DNA from: JAYWIG01 sp043789035 | Lineage (GTDB): Bacteria; Pseudomonadota; Gammaproteobacteria; Burkholderiales; Burkholderiaceae_E | NCBI GenBank assembly: GCA_043789035.1 | Contig: JAYWIG010000259.1 | Coordinates: 1 to 38,475, forward strand | Reading direction: 5' to 3' | DNA: 38,475 nt | Shown here: one piece after another, positions 25,210-33,381 of the stretch | Position numbering within the stretch: the first letter of the stretch is position 1 | Layout of the letters: every line of letters begins with the position of its first letter | Position numbers and translations under genes: made by a program | The notes under the pieces: generated by a model | Told to the model about the DNA's origin: nothing | Databases searched by the model: none | The model's input: the letters and a program-made list of their open reading frames with translations, nothing else

Positions 25210-26034
25210 CTATTTCCAGATGGGAAGCGTTAACCACCAGCCCCACCACTGCGGCCACCCTTGTGTCCAAAAAGGGCCGCTAATCACGATACAAACAGCG
25301 CTCCAAAAGCCCGCCGAAAGTGCTAAAAAGAGACCAACTCTGTGAATGCCTAAGGTACCGACGGAATATCCTATGAAATCCCTAAAGAACGTATCTTCAT
25401 GCTCGGGTGTTTTAACGGTTTGCCCTTTACCAGGATTTGTCGCGGACAAGACGAGGCCACCATGAAGCGCAAGTGCAATGGTATTGATAAAGAAAAATGC
25501 AATAGCCAACATATGCGCAGGGTTGTAATGGAAGTGAAGGTACTGATAACCAACATTCGAAACCCAATCTAGATGACTAAGAATCCCGTAAGGAAATCCA
25601 TGTCCCCATGCACCTAACAAAACCGGACGAATGACCACCAAAGTAGCGTAGGCGAAAATCGCAACGCCGAATGCAATTGGTACATGTAAACCCATACCAA
25701 GTTTTCGACAAATTTCTACTTCGCGCAACGCCCAACAAATAAATGAACCAAGAGCACAAACTGTAATAAATTGCCAAAGGCCGCCCTCCATCATGGGCGC
25801 CATTCCTAACCCGTACTTTAGGTCTGGAGGAGCAATGTTAATTGCCCATACATTCCATGTTGGGCCTTGTGACGCTCCCCACAGGATTAAGGCAGTGCCA
25901 AGGGCAGCGAAGAAAATTGTCAACACACCAAAAAAACCCACATAAAAAGGGCCCATCCAGAAGTCGAATAAATCTCCACCTATTAATGTACCGCCTCTAA
26001 CGCGATACTTTTTCTCAAAACTGAGCACTGCCAT
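25210..26034 (-). CDS. pufL: Photosynthetic reaction centre L subunit PufL
   Basis: PufL pairs with PufM to form the photochemical core. The 274 aa protein has the typical start MAVLSFEKKYRVRGG, five transmembrane helices, and the conserved GILSHLDWVSNVGYQYLHFHYNPAHM stretch with the pigment- and iron-binding histidines. Near the C-terminus is GTLGIHRVGLF. A GGAGG site lies 9 bp upstream of the ATG. It is separated from pufA by 172 bp containing a strong hairpin. Confidence 0.97.
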   Translation of the reverse strand: MAVLSFEKKYRVRGGTLIGGDLFDFWMGPFYVGFFGVLTIFFAALGTALILWGASQGPTWNVWAINIAPPDLKYGLGMAPMMEGGLWQFITVCALGSFICWALREVEICRKLGMGLHVPIAFGVAIFAYATLVVIRPVLLGAWGHGFPYGILSHLDWVSNVGYQYLHFHYNPAHMLAIAFFFINTIALALHGGLVLSATNPGKGQTVKTPEHEDTFFRDFIGYSVGTLGIHRVGLFLALSAGFWSAVCIVISGPFWTQGWPQWWGWWLTLPIWK

Positions 26035-26143
26035 CTTCTTATCCTCCGGTCAGAGCGACACGTTAATTACCAATCAACATTACCCCTCTGAGAGCAAGTT
26101 GATCTGAAAATTTTGGGTACTACTAAAAAATCTGTTGGTTTCA

Positions 26144-26189
26144 ATAGGGTTTGAAAGCGCGATGGGAGTACCGCACAATCAAACCCTAT
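26144..26189 (-). promoter_or_regulatory. pufA-pufL intercistronic hairpin
   Basis: Inverted repeat ATAGGGTTTGA (26144-26154) and TCAAACCCTAT (26179-26189) forms a perfect 11-bp stem, extendable by two more pairs including a G-U, with a 24-nt loop. In the transcribed (minus) direction it starts about 18 nt after the pufA stop and is followed by a short T-rich stretch (ATTTTTTAG). In Rhodobacter the equivalent position holds hairpins that protect pufBA mRNA and give excess LH1 over reaction centre; the same role is inferred here. It may also act as a partial terminator. Confidence 0.7.
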
Positions 26190-26206
26190 CGAAGCAACAT
26201 GCTTAC

Positions 26207-26389
26207 TTACTTCGCAGGTGCTGGTGCTACTTTAAGTGTCGGAGTGGCGCGCGCATTTGGGCCATCTAACCAGTTATAAGTAGGCGTGCTTAGCAAGATC
26301 AAATGAATCATTGCGGCTAAACCAAACAAGAAAACGCCCTGAACAACCATCGCGCGAAGCGGGTCATACAATCTCCATACTCTCCACAT
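26207..26389 (-). CDS. pufA: LH1 antenna alpha subunit PufA
   Basis: The 60 aa polypeptide has one transmembrane helix and H29 (AAMIHLILLST) as the bacteriochlorophyll ligand. It opens with the typical MWRVWRLYDPLRA and ends in an Ala/Pro-rich tail. With PufB it forms the LH1 ring around the reaction centre. AGGAG lies 7 bp upstream of the ATG. It is separated from pufB by 52 bp. Confidence 0.96.
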   Translation of the reverse strand: MWRVWRLYDPLRAMVVQGVFLFGLAAMIHLILLSTPTYNWLDGPNARATPTLKVAPAPAK

Positions 26390-26441
26390 ATCAATCTCCT
26401 AGCAAAACAATTAAGAAAATTATCTAATCAACGTACTTGGC

Positions 26442-26591
26442 TTAAAGCCAAGGACGCCATGCCCATACAAGCGCATGGGCGACTACGCCAACGATCGTAA
26501 AACCAATAAAACCTTGAACCCAGTATGAGTGGAATTCCTGTGCTTCGCTATCCGTTAAGCCGGATATTGAGCCACTGTTATTGTTATTCAT
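26442..26591 (-). CDS. pufB: LH1 antenna beta subunit PufB
   Basis: This 49 aa polypeptide, short but clear, has LTDSEAQEFHSYWVQGF (12-28), one transmembrane helix, H39 as the bacteriochlorophyll ligand (VVAHALVWAWRPW) and H21 as the second conserved histidine. AGGAG precedes the ATG by 8 bp. The order pufB-A-L-M-C is canonical. Confidence 0.96.
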   Translation of the reverse strand: MNNNNSGSISGLTDSEAQEFHSYWVQGFIGFTIVGVVAHALVWAWRPWL

Positions 26592-26627
26592 AGTGATAGC
26601 TCCTACAAAATGGCCTTCTGGCCGTTA

Positions 26628-26646
26628 CCACGCAAATCCCGCGTGG
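26628..26646 (-). promoter_or_regulatory. pufQ-pufB intercistronic hairpin
   Basis: CCACGC-(7 nt)-GCGTGG forms a perfect 6-bp stem, with a second short inverted repeat beside it (CAGG at 26647-26650 and CCTG at 26660-26663). It lies in the 105-bp gap between pufQ and pufB, where RNA processing separates pufQ from pufBA in Rhodobacter. The role is inferred. Confidence 0.45.
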
Positions 26647-26696
26647 CAGGGAATACGCTCCTGCGTTACTGCTAAAGCGAATCTTTTAAACACCCA

Positions 26697-26918
26697 TCAT
26701 TGACTTTGGAAAGCTTGCGCAATGGTTGATGTTGCATACTCTTTGGCATCGGTGATGATGCCTTTATGGTTTTCAACAATGTCTTTATTGATGGAGCTCG
26801 CCATCCGGCGCTCAACAGCCACCAGGAAAAACACTGGAAAGCTAAGCATCACTAAAAATGCAAACAATCGTTTGTCAGCGGGCTTGGCGCGCGGGGCTCG
26901 ATAGGCAATATTATTCAT
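26697..26918 (-). CDS. pufQ: PufQ-like small membrane protein
   Basis: The 73 aa protein has a basic N-terminus (residues 7-17), one transmembrane segment (about 18-36, LFAFLVMLSFPVFFLVAVE) and an amphipathic C-terminal tail. It sits exactly where pufQ lies in other clusters, between bchZ and pufB, and matches PufQ in size and topology, with only loose sequence resemblance. PufQ is linked to bacteriochlorophyll supply for complex assembly. GGAAAG precedes the ATG by about 9 bp. A lineage-specific small protein is the alternative. Confidence 0.65.
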   Translation of the reverse strand: MNNIAYRAPRAKPADKRLFAFLVMLSFPVFFLVAVERRMASSINKDIVENHKGIITDAKEYATSTIAQAFQSQ

Positions 26919-26948
26919 AGCTAACTTTCCAAAATACCGTCAATAAAA

Positions 26949-28424
26949 TCATGCTGGCTCGCCGTGTAGCAAAGCTTTTCTGGCAGCAATTACACGTGCT
27001 GCAGTTACTCGTTCTTCGCCTGCTTTTTTCGCATCTCGCTCAGCTCGATCACGAAGCTGCTTAGCAGAAGATATTTGTACCAAAACCGGATCGTTCTGAA
27101 TAAGTTCAGTCAATTTCTCTTGCGCCAACTCATCCCACACATGCTCTTCACGACTATCGGCTCGGCCGGGAGTCGCATCAATTTTGTCTAACTCTGTTCC
27201 AAGCGGCAAAATATTGAAGAGCGCATCGAATAGTGAATTGCAAAATTCTTGAATAATGTAGGTCGCACCGCTGTAACCCATAAAAGGTGTGCCGGTATGA
27301 CGACGAATAATTGCGCCTGGAAATGACGCTGGAATGTAACTTGGCTTCATCGGTCCAGGTGTCATCTCAGCCAAATACATGCGCTCGTTATACGACCCAA
27401 ACATGACGAGCGGTGGCTTAGTACGTACTAATTCACGAATTGCCTCGTTGTCGGTTTTCTCGCCTGGTTTACGCGATACCGCAAAGCTACAGGGCAAGCC
27501 CATTTCATCTTCTAAGAAATGCCGAATACCGCGCGCATAGGTTTCATTGGCAACCACTGCAAAGCTGGCCGTGCCAAAGAAATCTTGCGTTACTGAGCGC
27601 CATAGATCCCAAATAGGTTTAATGGTGGTGTGCTTTTCTCGAGAGATGAAGGGCTCAGCGTCTAAGTTAAGTAATTTACCTAATTCACGCAAAAATTTTG
27701 TGGTGCTATGTAAACCAATCGGGGCTTGCATGAAAGGTCTATCCAGCGCTTCGCAAAGCATGCGACCGAATTCACGGTACATGCAAATATTGACATCGGC
27801 TTCCACCAGGCGAGACACATCAGCCAAGTGACTTGTCAAAGGAAACACCATGTTGACTTCAGCACCAATGCCTTGCACTAATCGACGAATTTCTGCAAGA
27901 TCGCTTGGCATATTGAACGTGCCATAGCAAGGCCCAATAATGTTCACGCGCGGCTTCTCGCCTTCAGGACGTTCAGCAAACGGTTTGCGTGCCGGTACTG
28001 TTTTCATACCGTACTCGCTCCACAGCCAATACATCGCACGGTTTGCACATTGCCACTGATCTTCATCAATGGTACGCGGTAAAAATCGAGCAATTGACGT
28101 GCCCTCTGGCGTCACGCCGCCGCCAATCATTTCGGCAATTGAACCTGTGACCACCACACTTGGAAGATCTGGGTCAAGCACTGCATGGGCGCGCTTCATC
28201 GCGCCTTCTGTACCTTCTCGGCCTAGTTGTTCTTCGGCCAAACCTGTTACCACAATGGGTAGCTCATGAGGAGGCAACGCATCGGTATAGTGAAGGACCG
28301 AAGTTACCGGTAAGTTTTCGCAACCTACGGGGCCGTCAATAATGACTTGCAAGCCTTTGATAGCGGTAAATACATATACCGCACCCCAATAGCCACCAGC
28401 GCGATCATGATCGATTACAAACAT
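26949..28424 (-). CDS. bchZ: Chlorophyllide a reductase subunit Z
   Basis: BchZ is part of the YZ catalytic component of COR, which reduces ring B to make the bacteriochlorin. The 491 aa nitrogenase-like protein has C35 in DGPVGCENLP near the N-terminus. Conserved blocks GPCYGTFNMPSDLAEI (about 164-179) and FMGYSGATYIIQEF (about 380-393) follow, and a charged helical tail follows those. Its ATG shares one base with the bchY stop (TGATG). Confidence 0.95.
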   Translation of the reverse strand: MFVIDHDRAGGYWGAVYVFTAIKGLQVIIDGPVGCENLPVTSVLHYTDALPPHELPIVVTGLAEEQLGREGTEGAMKRAHAVLDPDLPSVVVTGSIAEMIGGGVTPEGTSIARFLPRTIDEDQWQCANRAMYWLWSEYGMKTVPARKPFAERPEGEKPRVNIIGPCYGTFNMPSDLAEIRRLVQGIGAEVNMVFPLTSHLADVSRLVEADVNICMYREFGRMLCEALDRPFMQAPIGLHSTTKFLRELGKLLNLDAEPFISREKHTTIKPIWDLWRSVTQDFFGTASFAVVANETYARGIRHFLEDEMGLPCSFAVSRKPGEKTDNEAIRELVRTKPPLVMFGSYNERMYLAEMTPGPMKPSYIPASFPGAIIRRHTGTPFMGYSGATYIIQEFCNSLFDALFNILPLGTELDKIDATPGRADSREEHVWDELAQEKLTELIQNDPVLVQISSAKQLRDRAERDAKKAGEERVTAARVIAARKALLHGEPA

Positions 28425-29998
28425 CAGATCATCTCCTCGGCTTTACGTTTCTTCTCGCGCTTTTCAGCGAGGCGACGCATATTGGCTTTGAAGTCAGGTC
28501 TATCTTGGGGCTCGGCTTTGGCAGTAGCAGAACCCGCACCACCTTCCCAAACGCCTGATGTATGGCCAGAGCCTGCATCGCCAAAAAAGTCTTTCATTTC
28601 ATCGAAACGCGCTTTATTAGCAATGGCATTATTAATCACCAAGGCCAATGAACCGGCACCAGCAGGGCCCATCAATGGTCTGGCAGAAATTAGGTTTGTA
28701 AAGTAAAGCGACGGAATGGTGGCGCTCTTAGCAGCTTGCACGACCGGCGTTGTGCCAATCGCTAAATCTGGTTTGTATTCGCGTATCGCACGCAGGTCTT
28801 GCTCAAGGGATGCGCGGAACTGAACCTGCACACCTTTTGCTTCTAACCACTGTTTATCGAGCTCGTTCCATTCAGTCTTAGGGCAGGCAGAACCTACATA
28901 GCGCACATCAGCACCGCTTTCAATCAGCAGACGCGCGACGAGCAATTCGGAACCTTCATAGCCACTTAGAGTGATACGCCCTTTGATGGGTGTTTTAGCA
29001 AGTACTGCTTTTATGGCGGGCAAAAACTTATTTTTAGCTGCATCAATATCTGCTTGGGGAATATTGGTTGCTTCACCTATCGCTTGCAGCCATGATTCGG
29101 TTCCATCGTAGCCCACCGGAGCGGAGCCGACGACTTTTCTTCCCGCTGCATGAAATTCTCTGACGCTGGCGGTGTAAAACGGATGAATCGCAGCGACAGC
29201 AGCGCAGTCAAGAGCTGCATAAAGCTCGCGCCATTCGCGTGTTGGCACAACGACACCCGCTGCCAAGCCCATTGGTTCGAGTAGTGACCCAATAATCATC
29301 GGGTCTGCTGGAAACATTTCGCCAAGCAATGAAATAGTCGGTTTGGTAGGGCGCGCTGTACGCGGCGCAGCCACTGGCCCAGCGAGCACTTCATTACGTG
29401 CAAATTTCAACATTGCGCCCGCTAAGACATCTTTAGCTTCGGCATGCGTCGGTACACCGAAGCCAGGAACATCAATCCCAATGATGCGAACACCATTTAT
29501 TTCTTTAGGCAATAGCTGAAGTGGAACACCACTCGCAGTTGGAACGCAAAGATTGATGATCACAATGGCATCGTACTTAGCAGGGTCTGCTTGCTCATGA
29601 ACAGCATCACGAATATCTTCGAAAAGCTTTCCGGTCACTAAGCTCTCAGAGTTGAATGGTACATAACCGACACTGCGACGAGCACCATAAAAATGCGATG
29701 TAAAAGTCAGACCGTAAACACAGCAAGCCGAGCCAGAAAGGATAGTGGCAGTGCGGCGCATACGCAACCCTACACGTAAGCTTCCAAATGCGGGACACAT
29801 ACTTTGCGGTTGATCATGCGGGCCAGCATCCGGATTTTTTGGATAATCTTTTGCATACTGCTCAAGTGTTTGACTCTTACCTGCAGCTTTGGCGGCGGCG
29901 AGCAGAGTGTCTCCACCTGAGTGGCAACCCATACCATCGCCTTCAATAGCAGTCTGTATTGCTTTTTGTTCGGTGATGGGAATGATCGGATGTGTCAT
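28424..29998 (-). CDS. bchY: Chlorophyllide a reductase subunit Y
   Basis: This is the second subunit of the COR catalytic component. The 524 aa protein has candidate cluster cysteines in QSMCPAFGSL (C68) and SGSACCVYGLTF (C92, C93). TSHFYGARRSVGYVPF follows. The C-terminus is lysine/glutamate-rich. It starts 17 bp after bchX and is coupled to bchZ. Confidence 0.95.
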   Translation of the reverse strand: MTHPIIPITEQKAIQTAIEGDGMGCHSGGDTLLAAAKAAGKSQTLEQYAKDYPKNPDAGPHDQPQSMCPAFGSLRVGLRMRRTATILSGSACCVYGLTFTSHFYGARRSVGYVPFNSESLVTGKLFEDIRDAVHEQADPAKYDAIVIINLCVPTASGVPLQLLPKEINGVRIIGIDVPGFGVPTHAEAKDVLAGAMLKFARNEVLAGPVAAPRTARPTKPTISLLGEMFPADPMIIGSLLEPMGLAAGVVVPTREWRELYAALDCAAVAAIHPFYTASVREFHAAGRKVVGSAPVGYDGTESWLQAIGEATNIPQADIDAAKNKFLPAIKAVLAKTPIKGRITLSGYEGSELLVARLLIESGADVRYVGSACPKTEWNELDKQWLEAKGVQVQFRASLEQDLRAIREYKPDLAIGTTPVVQAAKSATIPSLYFTNLISARPLMGPAGAGSLALVINNAIANKARFDEMKDFFGDAGSGHTSGVWEGGAGSATAKAEPQDRPDFKANMRRLAEKREKKRKAEEMI

Positions 29999-30015
29999 AG
30001 GGTTCTAATAAAGTT

Positions 30016-31041
30016 TTAAGCAGCGTCGTAGATAACTTCAAGCGATGGCTTAACAATTTCATTTTTGCCAACCATGTCGAAAATCGTTGCCGGAATGAGC
30101 TTTACATCGCGTCCGGTAATTTCTGCCGAAAACAAACCCAGCAATTCATCTTGGGTTTGTGGCTTCGGACGAACCGGAGGAGCCAAGCCAACGTTTTCGG
30201 CGAGAGACTCGAAAAGTGATGCCCACTGGGTATCCGGCCGACCAATAATTTCGTAACTAGCGCTCTTGCGACGAATATCTTCGTTAGCAGGAATCGCAGC
30301 GAGAACGGGGATGCCGGCGTTCTTCGCAAACGCGGCGGCTTCGCCAGTGCCATCGTCTTTATTAATGACCATACCGGCCACACCAACATTGCCACCAAGC
30401 TTGCGGAAATATTCAACAGCGGAACAAACGTTGTTCGCAACATAGAGCGATTGCAAATCGTTACTTCCTACGACAATCACTTTTTGGCACATATCGCGTG
30501 CAATCGGCAACCCAAAACCACCACAAACAACGTCGCCCAAGAAATCGAGCAACACATAGTCAAACCCCCAGTCATGGAAGCCTAACTTTTCGAGGGTTTC
30601 GAAACCGTGAATAATGCCTCGACCGCCACAGCCGCGCCCTACTTCTGGGCCGCCTAACTCCATCGCAAATACACCATCGCGAATAAAGCACACATCGCCA
30701 ATCGCGACCGCTTCACCAGCTAATTTCTTTTTACTCGATGTTTCGATAATTGTTGGGCAAGCCTTGCCGCCAAACAGAAGCGATGTCGTATCGCTCTTAG
30801 GATCGCAACCAATCAACAAAACTTTTTTACCCTGCTGGGCCATCATGTAGCTAAGGTTCGCTAAAACGAAGCTCTTGCCAATGCCGCCCTTGCCATAAAT
30901 AGCGATAATCTGAGTCTCTTTGGTAACTGGACCGGTTGACACTGCGTCTGGTTCAATGGCGGCCTCTTCGCGAAGCCGAGTCGCCTGCACACTGGACATC
31001 ATTTTTATGGGCGCAATATGCGGAATTGTTGAGGTGCTCAT
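30016..31041 (-). CDS. bchX: Chlorophyllide a reductase iron protein, subunit X
   Basis: This NifH-like ATPase donates electrons to BchYZ. The protein has 341 aa from the ATG at 31041, which overlaps the bchC stop (ATGA) and has GGAG 9 bp upstream; a TTG 15 bp earlier is less likely. The P-loop YGKGGIGKS ends at 57, and cluster cysteines are C138 (GRGCGG) and C173 (VVCGGF). A 40-residue N-terminal extension before the fold is usual for BchX. Confidence 0.95.
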   Translation of the reverse strand: MSTSTIPHIAPIKMMSSVQATRLREEAAIEPDAVSTGPVTKETQIIAIYGKGGIGKSFVLANLSYMMAQQGKKVLLIGCDPKSDTTSLLFGGKACPTIIETSSKKKLAGEAVAIGDVCFIRDGVFAMELGGPEVGRGCGGRGIIHGFETLEKLGFHDWGFDYVLLDFLGDVVCGGFGLPIARDMCQKVIVVGSNDLQSLYVANNVCSAVEYFRKLGGNVGVAGMVINKDDGTGEAAAFAKNAGIPVLAAIPANEDIRRKSASYEIIGRPDTQWASLFESLAENVGLAPPVRPKPQTQDELLGLFSAEITGRDVKLIPATIFDMVGKNEIVKPSLEVIYDAA

Positions 31042-32012
31042 GACGTTTGTCTCCAATCAATAATCATCTTTAGGCATTCGGAATCGCTAAACGCCGTTCT
31101 GTAAGCGGTATCTGCATGAGTGGGCTGCTGGCGATGGGTAATCAAACCATCAAATTTCAAGGCACCGGAACAAACGAGTCCAATTACCTGATCGAGATCT
31201 ATTGGCTGCCACTGTGCCGCTATGCGCACCTGCGCTTCACGCATAAAGGCAGGGGCGAAATTGAATTGCAATGGCGCGTTATAAAAACCAGCTAAGGTAA
31301 TAACACCACCAAACCCAAGCTTCATCATCAGCTTGTCTAAGATTTTCGTATCTCCACTGACATCACATACATGCCGATAGTCACGACGCGCATCATGGTC
31401 TGGATGAATCACGGAGTAGCCCTGGGCGCCAGACATTCTCTGCTCGGATACTTCCCAAACAACAGGTGCGGGCAAGCCCTTAGCAATCATGGTTCTTGCG
31501 AGTAACCGACCTAAGACACCATGGCCTACGATGAGCTCAGGCAATGCCTGCATATCGGCCGTCGCAGAAAGTACGTGGTGGGCAGTTGCGGCCAAGGCTA
31601 GCAATACCGATTGATCGGCATTACCTTCGCCAAACTTTGCCTGCGCTGCGCCTAACCAAGCAACGCGGGCTGCAGGAACAATCACGTTAGAGGCCGAGCC
31701 GCCAAAAAGGCCACGCACTTCGCCGTAGCATTTGGCACCAGGCACAAAAACGCGTTGGCCAATCATGGCTTGCGCAGTGTCGCTAGCACCAGCGCCGACT
31801 ACCTTACCAACCGCTTCGTAACCTGGAACTAAGGGGTAACCCATGCCCGGAAACGCTGGCATCGAACCATCCCACAAAAGCTTTTCTGTACCAGTGCTCA
31901 CACCGCTAAATTCAACTTCAACCTGAATGTCATCAGCGCCAAGCTCGGACAAACTCAAATTACTTAACGCAATTTTTTGGGGTGCTTCAAAAACAATCGC
32001 TCTGGTTTTCAC
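31038..32012 (-). CDS. bchC: 3-hydroxyethyl bacteriochlorophyllide a dehydrogenase BchC
   Basis: BchC oxidises the C3 hydroxyethyl group to acetyl, completing the macrocycle of BChl a. The 324 aa protein of the medium-chain dehydrogenase type has GVSTGTEKLLWDG (36-48) and FPGMGYPLVPGYEAVGKV (54-71). The nucleotide-binding VGHGVLGRLLA is near residues 163-173. The start is GTG with a strong GAGGAGGGG upstream. It is first in the bchCXYZ-puf-crtADC operon; two PpsR sites lie about 130 bp upstream. Confidence 0.94.
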   Translation of the reverse strand: MKTRAIVFEAPQKIALSNLSLSELGADDIQVEVEFSGVSTGTEKLLWDGSMPAFPGMGYPLVPGYEAVGKVVGAGASDTAQAMIGQRVFVPGAKCYGEVRGLFGGSASNVIVPAARVAWLGAAQAKFGEGNADQSVLLALAATAHHVLSATADMQALPELIVGHGVLGRLLARTMIAKGLPAPVVWEVSEQRMSGAQGYSVIHPDHDARRDYRHVCDVSGDTKILDKLMMKLGFGGVITLAGFYNAPLQFNFAPAFMREAQVRIAAQWQPIDLDQVIGLVCSGALKFDGLITHRQQPTHADTAYRTAFSDSECLKMIIDWRQTS

Positions 32013-32116
32013 AACTAGCCCCTCCTCGGTGCTTGAAGCTGGTGCAACTTACTCTTAGTAGGTTCTTCGAAATGCACTTTTTAGGTCTCTTTTATTTAAT
32101 TCAAATACTTATGATT

Positions 32117-32134
32117 TGTCATATTACTCTGACT
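32117..32134. promoter_or_regulatory. Second, degenerate PpsR/CrtJ operator of bchC
   Basis: TGTCATATTACTCTGACT matches TGT-N12-ACA with one mismatch. It lies exactly 8 bp from the perfect site at 32143 and covers the candidate -10 of bchC. Paired CrtJ sites 8 bp apart are known from the Rhodobacter bchC promoter. Confidence 0.6.
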
Positions 32135-32148
32135 TTTAATTGTGTCAA
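32121..32148 (-). promoter_or_regulatory. Candidate bchC promoter
   Basis: On the minus strand TTGACA (32148-32143), a 16-bp spacer and TAATAT (32126-32121) form a good sigma-70-like promoter about 110 bp upstream of bchC. Both hexamers lie inside PpsR palindromes. Confidence 0.6.
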
Positions 32149-32160
32149 GTTTGATTGACA
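32143..32160. promoter_or_regulatory. PpsR/CrtJ operator upstream of bchC
   Basis: TGTCAAGTTTGATTGACA is a full TGT-N12-ACA palindrome, one inner base different from the bchG operator. It lies in the 199-bp gap between the crtF stop and bchC start and contains the -35 of the bchC promoter. Confidence 0.8.
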
Positions 32161-32211
32161 TATAAATTTCAAAAGTCCCCTGGAATGGCAAAAAATTGTG
32201 CATGTGACTAT

Positions 32212-33381
32212 TTATTTCGCCAGCAGGATACGAGCCTGGAGTGGAATTCGAGTTGCAATCTCTTGTACTTTCGAGAACCCCGCAGCGCGTAGCATTTGGG
32301 TGATAGTTGCCGCGCTTCGAGAACGGCCACGCCCCATAGCCCACAAATACATACCAAAATAGGCGTGCCCCATAGCTTGTGCACCCGGCGTATCAGCCAT
32401 AGGCTCGGTGAGCAGCAAGCTACCTCCGTCGGGCATAGCTCTTCTTATTGCCTCGAGCAATTGAAAAGCATGGGCGTCATCGTGGTCATGAAGCACACGA
32501 TTCAATGTAATTAAATCAAAATCGGTCGGCAATTCATCTTCGAAAAAGCTACCGCCATGAGCTGTCGCCCGATGAGCAATACCTTCGGCGTGAAACCTCG
32601 CTCTTGCACGAGCAGCAACACCTGGCAAATCGAATGTCGACAAATTCAAATGCGGGGCGTGCTTAGCAAGCCGCAAAACAAACTCCCCTTCACCACCGCC
32701 AACGTCAAGCACGCGTTTAAACTTTGCAAAAGAAAAAACATCGAAAATTTCATTTGCCACAAAAGGATGTGATGCCGCCATAAGCTTTGAATAAGCCTCG
32801 ATTTGACGTTTTAGCCTTGCATCATTCGCGTCATCCTGATGAGCGTCAGTATACGGCCAGTACTGCCCCATTGCAGTGTCGAAACTGCGCCGCTTAAGCA
32901 GCGATACTGGATCACGTAAATCAGCATATAGGGTTGCATGGTGCTCAATCATGGAGAGCACGGGCGCATTTCCCACTAAGGGGGCGCCTTTCCAACCCAA
33001 ACCAATTCGGTTGCCACTACGATGTTCGAGTAAACGTAGTGCGCAAGCCCCCTCCAACAGAGTATCTGCTGCTTCCGGCGATAGTCCTAAGCGTTCAGCT
33101 AGTGCTAATTTTTCAATGGGCCCGTTACTTAAAATTTCAAAAACTTTGAGCTGAACCAAAGCTAAAAGTATTTGCGAATACACAAAGCCAGCAACAATAT
33201 CAAACACTGCGCCAGCATTTCGAGCAGCGATGCTTTTGGTGAGCGGAAACGAGCCAGCCCAGCGCTGAAAACGAGTGCTCGACAAGAGCGAGTTTCGGTA
33301 GTTGTAAAGCGCATCACCCCATTGCGCTAACTTACTAGGCCGCGCCTGCGACATTGTGGTTTCCGCTTGCACTAGACTCAT
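32212..33381 (-). CDS. crtF: Demethylspheroidene/hydroxyneurosporene O-methyltransferase CrtF
   Basis: CrtF methylates the 1-hydroxyl of carotenoids with SAM to give methoxy end groups. The 389 aa protein has an N-terminal dimerisation/winged-helix part (about 55-130) and a methyltransferase domain with LDVGGGEGEF (225-234). LNRVLHDHDDAHA near residues 286-298 is typical of this O-methyltransferase family. It is coupled to crtE by ATGA and ends 199 bp before bchC. Confidence 0.93.
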   Translation of the reverse strand: MSLVQAETTMSQARPSKLAQWGDALYNYRNSLLSSTRFQRWAGSFPLTKSIAARNAGAVFDIVAGFVYSQILLALVQLKVFEILSNGPIEKLALAERLGLSPEAADTLLEGACALRLLEHRSGNRIGLGWKGAPLVGNAPVLSMIEHHATLYADLRDPVSLLKRRSFDTAMGQYWPYTDAHQDDANDARLKRQIEAYSKLMAASHPFVANEIFDVFSFAKFKRVLDVGGGEGEFVLRLAKHAPHLNLSTFDLPGVAARARARFHAEGIAHRATAHGGSFFEDELPTDFDLITLNRVLHDHDDAHAFQLLEAIRRAMPDGGSLLLTEPMADTPGAQAMGHAYFGMYLWAMGRGRSRSAATITQMLRAAGFSKVQEIATRIPLQARILLAK

